Positions 56,644-64,000 of a DNA stretch of 64,000 nucleotides are shown here, in pieces (within the stretch, counting starts at the first letter, position 1; every line of letters begins with the position of its first letter). Origin of the DNA: Mesodorylaimus sp. YZB2_4 (Eukaryota > Nematoda > Enoplea > Dorylaimida > Dorylaimidae); contig JASANH010000148.1 of the NCBI GenBank assembly GCA_030248295.1, positions 35,723 through 99,722 on the forward strand, read 5' to 3'. Both the position numbers and the translations under genes were made by a program. The notes below the pieces were generated by a model, which saw nothing but the letters and a program-made list of their open reading frames with translations, ran no database searches and was not told the origin of the DNA.

Positions 56644-56875
56644 GTGTCTCTTATCGATAATCTTGATCCTTGAGCTCTGATTTCTGAACGGATAATTACA
56701 CTTCTAAAGCATATGTAACTCATTTCGGTATGTGAACACTCCGCCCCACCCAGAGACGCGGATGCGGTCAATGACATTTGACTGTCCACTCTCACATCTT
56801 TTTTGGTCCATCTGTCAGGGACCATCCATAAAAGACGCGCAGACTACATAGGAGCGTGGGTGGGGTAGGCTCACA

Positions 56876-57417
56876 GTGGACATCCACTTATTTGAAAATT
56901 GTGCGGCACTTCAAATCCGATTGCAATCAGGAATCGACTTTCTTGCCAATAAAATCGCGGCCCTCGGCCTCTCTTTCAACAGCGAGAAAACTCGAGCTTG
57001 CGTCTTCCGACTCAATCACAAGGCAATAGATTTGCCGACTGTCAGCCTTCAGGAGGAGCCAATTAATTTTTCTGATTCGGCCAAATACCTCGGGGGTCCA
57101 ATTCTCATCAAACATGCGCTTCGCCCAGCATTGCCAGGAAATCGCTCGCTCAGCAAGGCGAATGATTGGCGCTTTTCGACAAAAATTTGGCAAATTGGCT
57201 TAAAAGGTTCTTCACAGCGTCTACATTCAATGTGCGAGGCCCCGGCTTGAACATGGATGCTGCACATGGTCCCCAACTGACAATCAACAAGGTTTGTGTG
57301 ACGAGCTGAAACGTGCTCAAAAGTTTGCCGCGAGATCGGTCAGAAACTATGAGCGTATTTTGACGTCCCGTTAGTGCATAGCAACGTGCTTGGGCGACTT
57401 AAAATGGCATAGCATAG
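56876..57417 (+). mobile_element. LINE 3' fragment in the inverted-repeat arm
   Basis: Late reverse-transcriptase region: IHLFENCAALQIRLQSGIDF, LGLSFNSEKTRACVFRLN, SAKYLGG. After frame breaks it continues as LCDELKRAQKFAARSVRNYE at about 57290-57360 and ends in CATAG units at about 57407. Mirror copy at 63328-63869 (-). Confidence 0.75.
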
Positions 57418-57439
57418 CATGGATGCTCAAATCAAGCCC

Positions 57440-57573
57440 AGAAGCTGGCGTTTGGGAAAAGCGGCATTGGGAAGCCAGCGAACAATGTTTCCGTGTCTTC
57501 TGGATGGAGCGTCTCCCTGGGCCCAGAGTTGTCCTTGACTCCAGCCGGCGTCTTGGTGGGACACTATGCCTTG
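57440..57573 (+). pseudogene. Fossil of a class I family cytoplasmic tail
   Basis: Frame reads FGKSGIGKPANNVSVSSGWS, then VSLGPELSLTPAGVLVGHYA, clearly the WSVSxPPELSLTPxDxLVxxYA tail of the family. It lacks any membrane helix or ectodomain. Mirror copy at 63172-63305 (-). Confidence 0.75.
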
Positions 57574-58217
57574 CCATTCCATGCGCAAGTGATGACAGTG
57601 AATGGCGATCTTGTCACGCGGGGAGTCTGTGCGCTATGTCTCGAGTGCCCTGGCTAAATACAAACCTTTGCTGTCGTGTTTGATGTTCAGTGAAGCAAAG
57701 ACCAGTCGAGACTGGGCCGATCGATGATTCCATAATGTGTGACCATTATTCATAGCATAGGAGCGTGCCTGACTGTGAGTGCCAGACCTTGCGAAACTAA
57801 ATGTTGATAGCATAAATTGTGATCGCCGTGAAAGTTGCTGACGCGTGGAAGGATTCATTCTCGACGTCTTGCCAAGAGTACTCTGAGGACCCCTATCTTG
57901 GATTATATACATATTTACTAACAAACTACGCATGCCGTCTCATTTACCAAACTATAAATTATCGATTACCTCAAAAATAGTGACCAGCAATCAAAAATCT
58001 TTTATTTGCCGCCACTACAGTTTCCCCATTTTTGTAGTGCCTGCATTTTGCATTTTGCGGCTCAACATTGGACTCGTGAGCGAATTAAGTACATCGGGGG
58101 CACCAAAAACCACTGCTATGATCCTAATTGCACAGTTGAGACTGAAAAAAGACTTGGTAAACAGCCCCAAAAAGGGGAGTGTTATAATATTATTTGCAGT
58201 TCACCACGAAATGCTCT

Positions 58218-58315
58218 CAGCGGCCGCGGTGGTGCAGCGCTTCGGCATTCGTCTCTGCATATTGCGTGGGAGCGAGTTGTTAGACTCATCCCGGGTTCGA
58301 TTCCAGGTGATGGAG
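58218..58315 (+). repeat. tRNA-derived SINE-like repeat
   Basis: A-box-like GGTGGTGCAGCGC, then a perfect B box GGTTCGATTCC, followed by a body (CATAAACCCTCGCTGAC, GGCCGTGGGTGACTCACCC) that also occurs near 31556-31615 in diverged form. Mirror copy at 62430-62527 (-). Confidence 0.5.
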
Positions 58316-59295
58316 GTCGGCTTGCGAACCATAAACCCTCGCTGACCTTGCACGCTGGCCGTGGGTGACTCACCCAGTACCCTAAAGGTGCTCCGAGTGG
58401 AGAGACGGAAGCCAAACGAGCAGACAGTCCTGGCTGTCAAACACCAACAGGGTTCAAAGGCCGCCGCCGTCATCCGAGGAAGTCGATGTCCAGTCCAGGA
58501 TGCCCTCGCTTGGAAGTGCCCCTAGTGGAGATGCGCAGAGGGACGCTGCCGTGAGAGCTGGTCACCTCACGGTCTCGCTTATCATATTATGACCTGGCCG
58601 GCTATAGGCAAAAAGGTGTTGGAAGTACCGTGGGGAACTGGAGCGACCGGGGCCCAACCAAAAAAACGAGATGCTCTCACGATCAGAGGAGGTCAGGTAC
58701 TGACTGATTCAGTCCTGCATCCGCCAGAATCCAGTGCGGATCTTCTGAAAAACTACTCAAGTTTTCGAAATTAGCGATGAATCGCATTAAAGAGGCTAGT
58801 TAATAGGTGATAGTTGGTGGGCCATGCTCAGCCGACGACACGGTTTGGACGATTGCGGTGCCCATTTCGTTGGGCCAATTCGCGCCCATGTTTGACAAGG
58901 CCCAACATAATCGAAACGGGAATAATGGGGCTCAGTGGTGAGGCGACTGGGAGGTCAATTACTGGAACTGACCATATCCACCCCGCCTGAGAAACGCTTG
59001 CGTGGTGTTCACATACCAAAATGACTTACATATGCTTTAGAAATATGATTATCTGGTCAGAAATCAGAGCCCAAAGATCAAAATTATCGATAAGAGACAC
59101 TACAAATCATGCGAGATTCCAACAAGGAATTTGAAAATTCCACTTACAGTTGCTCAATTTGACAAGTTTACACTACGCCACAACTTTACATCAGCATGCG
59201 GGACGGTGGTCGGCATTTCAGCGAGCAGAATCGTAGGAATCAGTCGTTTCAGAACCTCTTCAAATTCATCCCCGTCGTCATCTCACCACTCGAAA

Positions 59296-60582
59296 ATGAA
59301 ATCATCGTTATGGTTGCTCGTGTGCTTGACTGTCTTCTCGATCAATGGTCAGCCAAAATCCGAATGGAACTACAACACGCGCGTGTTCGACCTGGCTATC
59401 GGCATCCACTACAACAGTTCTGTCACCAACTCTGTAAATGAAGAAAACGTCGAACTCGTGACGAAAGTGATTAGAGGGCTAGCGCGGAGGTTTGATCTAG
59501 CCCAAAATAAAGCAAGGATGGCCATCGCCGAGTTCGGATCCAGCGAGACGCTTCTGTTGTCGATCGAACATGGAATCAGCGCTGACAAGGTGATCGAAGC
59601 GGCTGAAAAGATCGGTAAAAGGAGCTACTCACCGCCTTTCCCATTCACTGCCGCCGATGTCGGCAAGAGGACCCGCGAGATGGCGTTTGGGAAGAGCGAC
59701 CGAGTCAATGTTCCCAAGCTGGTCTATGTCTTCACGACATTTTCTGAGAAAGTGGACGAAATCAGTGAAACCGAACGAGAGCGAAGAGTCCAAGAAATCA
59801 TCAAAACTGACGCCCATGCCGTCTTCTTTCATAGCTTTACCATGCCAAATGGAGGTACACTACAAGCGCTTCTGGTAGGCGCGCTCAATGTGACTCGTGA
59901 ACAAGATGGTGGTGTCTGGTACGGGTGGAATGGCGGTTTCTATGAGGCTATTACTGTGCACGATCTTCCAACCGAAATGCGAAAATGGATCGAGGGCAGT
60001 CTATCCAGCTGTGTTTTCAAGAACTGGCAGGGACCGTGCACGAAAATGGGACCGAACAACTGCTCAGCTGCCGAGTACTACGAAACTGCAACTTTCCAGA
60101 ATTGGACGGTTCAAGAGCGCCCACCCGACGATCGAATCCACTTATACTGCATGAAAAATGGTTCGATTGTGCCCATGCCTTGTACGGACAGCTGCCAAAA
60201 TCCCAGCACCCCTACTCACACCTCGGATAGTGTCACGCCTAGCACCAGCCCCATCGGCACGCCCACTTCGAGTGCTCCTGGCGACGATGACAAGGAAGAC
60301 GAAGAAGACCCGGACGATGGCCTGTACTGGAACGACGACCCGTACATCGTCAAGCTGCAGCGCACTCTGATCGGCCTGAGCATCGGCTGTGTCATCGCCA
60401 TCCCGATCGCTGTCGCCGTCGTGCTCTACGACATCCGCCTGGTGAGGGAACAGAATGCCCAGAAGAAGATGATGGCTTCGACTGCCCTGGGGTCGTCAAC
60501 AGCCGAATGGAGTGTTTCGGCCCCGCCTGAACTGTCGCTGACGCCAGTCGATGACTTGGTCAAGAAGTACGCCTCCAAGTAG
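59296..60582 (+). CDS. vWA-like type I membrane protein, family gene E (inverted, mosaic)
   Basis: Intronless, 428 residues, fully open; start at MKSSLWLLVCLTVFSINGQP. The vWA-like domain (FDLAIGIHYNSS, NEENVELVTKVIRGLARRF, RMAIAEFGSSETLLLS, PKLVYVFTTFSEK) resembles D and A. From SLSSCVFKNWQGPC onward it is almost identical to B1, including the linker APGDDDKEDEEDPDDG and the post-helix MMASTALGSSTAEWS, which B2 lacks. Tail WSVSAPPELSLTPVDDLVKK. It has the full family architecture and is intact where B is frameshifted. The 5' flank (from about 59003) and 3' flank (to about 60736) are also family DNA, inverted relative to A-D. It lies in the spacer of the inverted repeat. Confidence 0.88.
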   Translation: MKSSLWLLVCLTVFSINGQPKSEWNYNTRVFDLAIGIHYNSSVTNSVNEENVELVTKVIRGLARRFDLAQNKARMAIAEFGSSETLLLSIEHGISADKVIEAAEKIGKRSYSPPFPFTAADVGKRTREMAFGKSDRVNVPKLVYVFTTFSEKVDEISETERERRVQEIIKTDAHAVFFHSFTMPNGGTLQALLVGALNVTREQDGGVWYGWNGGFYEAITVHDLPTEMRKWIEGSLSSCVFKNWQGPCTKMGPNNCSAAEYYETATFQNWTVQERPPDDRIHLYCMKNGSIVPMPCTDSCQNPSTPTHTSDSVTPSTSPIGTPTSSAPGDDDKEDEEDPDDGLYWNDDPYIVKLQRTLIGLSIGCVIAIPIAVAVVLYDIRLVREQNAQKKMMASTALGSSTAEWSVSAPPELSLTPVDDLVKKYASK

Positions 60583-60736
60583 GGTGTGCCATGACCATCG
60601 TGATGAACGAATGATCCTGCAGCCTGTTCTTTATGCTGTGTTTTTTCTGTGATGATGATTCTTTTGTATCAGAAGGCTACTAATCATGAAAAGAACCACT
60701 TCAATGAGGATAACTGAATGCAGCACACATGAAACA

Positions 60737-61941
60737 CAGCCCACTCTTGTTGTGATCATTGCGCCTGGAATTCTTGGGGGTGTGGCTAGTGCAGTTGGCT
60801 CAGTAGGGAGGAACCAAGGCAGTATGAGCAGACCACCAGGAAAGATCAGGGCTTTGCCTTGCTCGTTTTCGTTCGCAACTGATTGATCTGAATTGGTAAG
60901 GAGCCTCTTTACATTTGATCAGCCCATTTGGCAGAATCGTTGTCCGGTCAGGGACTTCAGGTACCATACTCTCAACCTGACTGAGATCGTCGTTTTTCTT
61001 TGGTTCGTAGGGGAAGAGTCCGGGAGTTGACTCCTGGGCAGCATTCGGTTTGTCTGTGGGAAGATCTGGGACTGCTGAGACATCGTCGCGCATCGTGCTC
61101 GTAAAGGATCCTCAGGTCGTGACAGCGCCGTCAGCAATAAGACTGTTCGCCAGCGCGGGTGTCTTAGGGCTGCGTGCATTCATCCTGCAGCCAGGCTAGT
61201 GTCAAGCTAGTTGCAGACACATAGAGGCGCGGCATATACGCCTGAGGCGTTAAAACACCCTCAGCGTGTATGGCATACACGCTTAGGGTAGGAATCGGGA
61301 CCTTAGAGATCGATACTCCTTTCTACCAGGCCATGGCTATAGAAGACGTTGTAAGATCAACCCAAACCCATCATCACGTGAGCCCAGAAGATCAGTCTCG
61401 CACGCTCACACAACACTCTGTGTTTGCCATAGTACGGTAAGCAGCTCTCGCAGGACCAGAGTAAAGGCTAGGCGAATCCATGAAATCCCACTCTGTTCTA
61501 TTTGCTTCCCACAGCTCATGTGCCTCGAATTGAATGGTGTGTTCTTTGCGAGCTCTTTGCTGCATTCGATGACTTCATGACGCTTTGTTGTACGCACTTT
61601 ATTCGTCAATGCAACCGCGTCAATGCAGGTAATGAAAAAGGCAACACATGGCCCCCTTTTAGAATGCATGACCTCGCTTGATCGCGGTGCAGGTTTGGGA
61701 ATGTTATCTGCAGAATGCGAATCGATTAATTTGCCATGATGTCCTTGCAAGCTGATTGCTAGAATTTCGTTGCGTAGTCTAAACTCTGGAGCCTATTCCC
61801 TCACAATCAGTCTCAGGCGCATCCTTGTTCTCGTCACATCCTTACGATCAGGCCGCACAACCATTTAACACATCCTGCTAGCTCTAAGGCCCAGTTTTTC
61901 TATTATCTTGAAAAGGCTCTGACTTCTTCCTGAGTATCGTT
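60737..61941. other. Single-copy spacer between gene E and the right inverted-repeat arm
   Basis: 1.2 kb outside both the family homology and the inverted repeat. It contains a 31-bp palindrome (61258-61288). Frames at 60800-61093 (-) and 61406-61750 (-) show no known domain. Confidence 0.5.
61258..61288. repeat. 31-bp near-perfect palindrome
   Basis: CCCTCAGCGTGTATG and CATACACGCTTAGGG flank a single central G; only the C/T pair at the fifth base is off. It could form a 14-15 bp hairpin. Confidence 0.7.
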
Positions 61942-64000
61942 TTAACTAGCCTCTTTGATGCGATTCATCGCTAATTTCGAAAACTTGAGTAGTTTTTCAG
62001 AAGATCCGCACTGGAATCTGGCGGATGCGGGACTGAATCAGTCAGTACCTGACCTCCTCTGATCGTGAGAGCATCTTGTTTTTTTGGTTGGGCCCCGGTC
62101 GCTCCAGTTCCCCACGGTACTTCCAACACCTTTTTGCCTATAGCCGGCCAGGTCATAATATGATAAGCGAGACCGTGAGGTGACCAGCTCTCACGGCAGC
62201 GTCCCCCTGCGCATCTCCACTAGGGGCACTTCCAAGCGAGGGCATCCTGGTCTGGACATCGAATTCCTCGGATGACGGCGGCGGCCTTTGAACCCTGTTG
62301 GTGTTTGACAGCCGGGACTGTCTGCTCGTTTGGCTTCCGTCTCTCCACTCGGAGCACCTTTAGGGTACTGGGTGAGTCACCCACGGCCAGCGTGCAAGGT
62401 CAGCGAGGGTTTATGGTTCGCAAGCCGACCTCCATCACCTGGAATCGAACCCGGGATGAGTCTAACAACTCGCTCCCACGCAATATGCAGAGACGAATGC
62501 CGAAGCGCTGCACCACCGCGGCCGCTGAGAGCATTTCGTGGTGAACTGCAAATAATATTATAACACTCCCCTTTTTGGGGCTGTTTACCAAGTCTTTTTT
62601 CAGTCTCAACTGTGCAATTAGGATCATAGCAGTGGTTTTTGGTGCCCCCGATGTACTTAATTCGCTCACGAGTCCAATGTTGAGCCGCAAAATGCAAAAT
62701 GCAGGCACTACAAAAATGGGGAAACTGTAGTGGCGGCAAATAAAAGATTTTTGATTGCTGGTCACTATTTTTGAGGTAATCGATAATTTATAGTTTGGTA
62801 AATGAGACGGCATGCGTAGTTTGTTAGTAAATATGTATATAATCCAAGATAGGGGTCCTCAGAGTACTCTTGGCAAGACGTCGAGAATGAATCCTTCCAC
62901 GCGTCAGCAACTTTCACGGCGATCACAATTTATGCTATCAACATTTAGTTTCGCAAGGTCTGGCACTCACAGTCAGGCACGCTCCTATGCTATGAATAAT
63001 GGTCACACATTATGGAATCATCGATCGGCCCAGTCTCGACTGGTCTTTGCTTCACTGAACATCAAACACGACAGCAAAGGTTTGTATTTAGCCAGGGCAC
63101 TCGAGACATAGCGCACAGACTCCCCGCGTGACAAGATCGCCATTCACTGTCATCACTTGCGCATGGAATGGCAAGGCATAGTGTCCCACCAAGACGCCGG
63201 CTGGAGTCAAGGACAACTCTGGGCCCAGGGAGACGCTCCATCCAGAAGACACGGAAACATTGTTCGCTGGCTTCCCAATGCCGCTTTTCCCAAACGCCAG
63301 CTTCTGGGCTTGATTTGAGCATCCATGCTATGCTATGCCATTTTAAGTCGCCCAAGCACGTTGCTATGCACTAACGGGACGTCAAAATACGCTCATAGTT
63401 TCTGACCGATCTCGCGGCAAACTTTTGAGCACGTTTCAGCTCGTCACACAAACCTTGTTGATTGTCAGTTGGGGACCATGTGCAGCATCCATGTTCAAGC
63501 CGGGGCCTCGCACATTGAATGTAGACGCTGTGAAGAACCTTTTAAGCCAATTTGCCAAATTTTTGTCGAAAAGCGCCAATCATTCGCCTTGCTGAGCGAG
63601 CGATTTCCTGGCAATGCTGGGCGAAGCGCATGTTTGATGAGAATTGGACCCCCGAGGTATTTGGCCGAATCAGAAAAATTAATTGGCTCCTCCTGAAGGC
63701 TGACAGTCGGCAAATCTATTGCCTTGTGATTGAGTCGGAAGACGCAAGCTCGAGTTTTCTCGCTGTTGAAAGAGAGGCCGAGGGCCGCGATTTTATTGGC
63801 AAGAAAGTCGATTCCTGATTGCAATCGGATTTGAAGTGCCGCACAATTTTCAAATAAGTGGATGTCCACTGTGAGCCTACCCCACCCACGCTCCTATGTA
63901 GTCTGCGCGTCTTTTATGGATGGTCCCTGACAGATGGACCAAAAAAGATGTGAGAGTGGACAGTCAAATGTCATTGACCGCATCCGCGTCTCTGGGTGGG
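61942..64000. repeat. Right arm of the large inverted repeat (reaches the window end)
   Basis: Inverse of 56745-58803. Contains the mirror copies of the SINE-like repeat (62430-62527), the family-tail fossil (63172-63305) and the LINE fragment (63328-63869), all on the minus strand. Any frame here duplicates one in the left arm. Confidence 0.93.

Larger units (their letters stand above)
56745..58803. repeat. Left arm of a large inverted repeat
   Basis: Each position p pairs with 120745 minus p in the right arm (61942-64000), with no indel over 2059 bp and few substitutions. The inner border is at 58803/61942. The outer end lies beyond the window on the right side, so the full arm may be longer. 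Confidence 0.93.

Noticed and set aside
1-64000. CRISPR array, prophage, bacterial operon or rRNA genes
   Set aside because: No regularly spaced short repeats, no bacterial gene organisation and no rRNA-like blocks. The spliced genes are all animal.

Overview
The window comes from an animal nuclear genome. Six conserved genes are split by GT-AG introns from 54 bp to about 1.7 kb, and their reading phases close exactly across the predicted splice sites: a plasma-membrane Ca2+-ATPase, a class A GPCR, DNA polymerase lambda, mitochondrial ribosomal protein uL30m, a LIM-nebulin-SH3 protein (LASP) and the DEAD-box helicase DDX55. LASP, Pol lambda and PMCA together suggest a bilaterian invertebrate. 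I cannot name the phylum from the sequence. No bacterial operon, CRISPR array or rRNA is visible.

1-30.4 kb is a compact housekeeping region: PMCA (-, running off the left edge), GPCR (+), an unfamiliar secreted Pro/Gln-rich Cys-rich protein (+), Pol lambda (+), uL30m (+), LASP (-), DDX55 (+, with a small membrane-protein gene nested in its first intron) and a secreted protein with a thrombospondin-1-like motif (-). Introns and spacers carry foldback/MITE elements, tRNA-derived repeats and a broken copy of one PMCA exon.

30.4-64 kb is a recently duplicated gene cluster. A unit of about 12.4 kb occurs twice in tandem (30739-43139 and 43140-about 55290). Each unit holds genes A, B, C and D (all -) of one family of type I membrane proteins: signal peptide, von Willebrand A-like domain with a degenerate metal site, six-Cys module, acidic/Thr-Pro linker, one membrane span and, in A, B and E, a short conserved cytoplasmic tail. 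The duplication junction cuts D in copy 1. Past copy 2, an inverted member (gene E, +) lies between near-identical inverted-repeat arms of at least 2059 bp; the right arm reaches the end of the window. LINE 3' ends, tRNA-derived repeats and fossil pieces of family genes fill the spacers.

The most interesting signals are in this cluster. The ectodomain of gene A differs strongly between two otherwise almost identical units. Gene E is a mosaic of two members. Genes B and C carry frameshifts shared by both copies. A 352-base stretch with no G (50867-51218) appears to be the copy 1 sequence with most G and T missing, which points to a sequencing or assembly fault.
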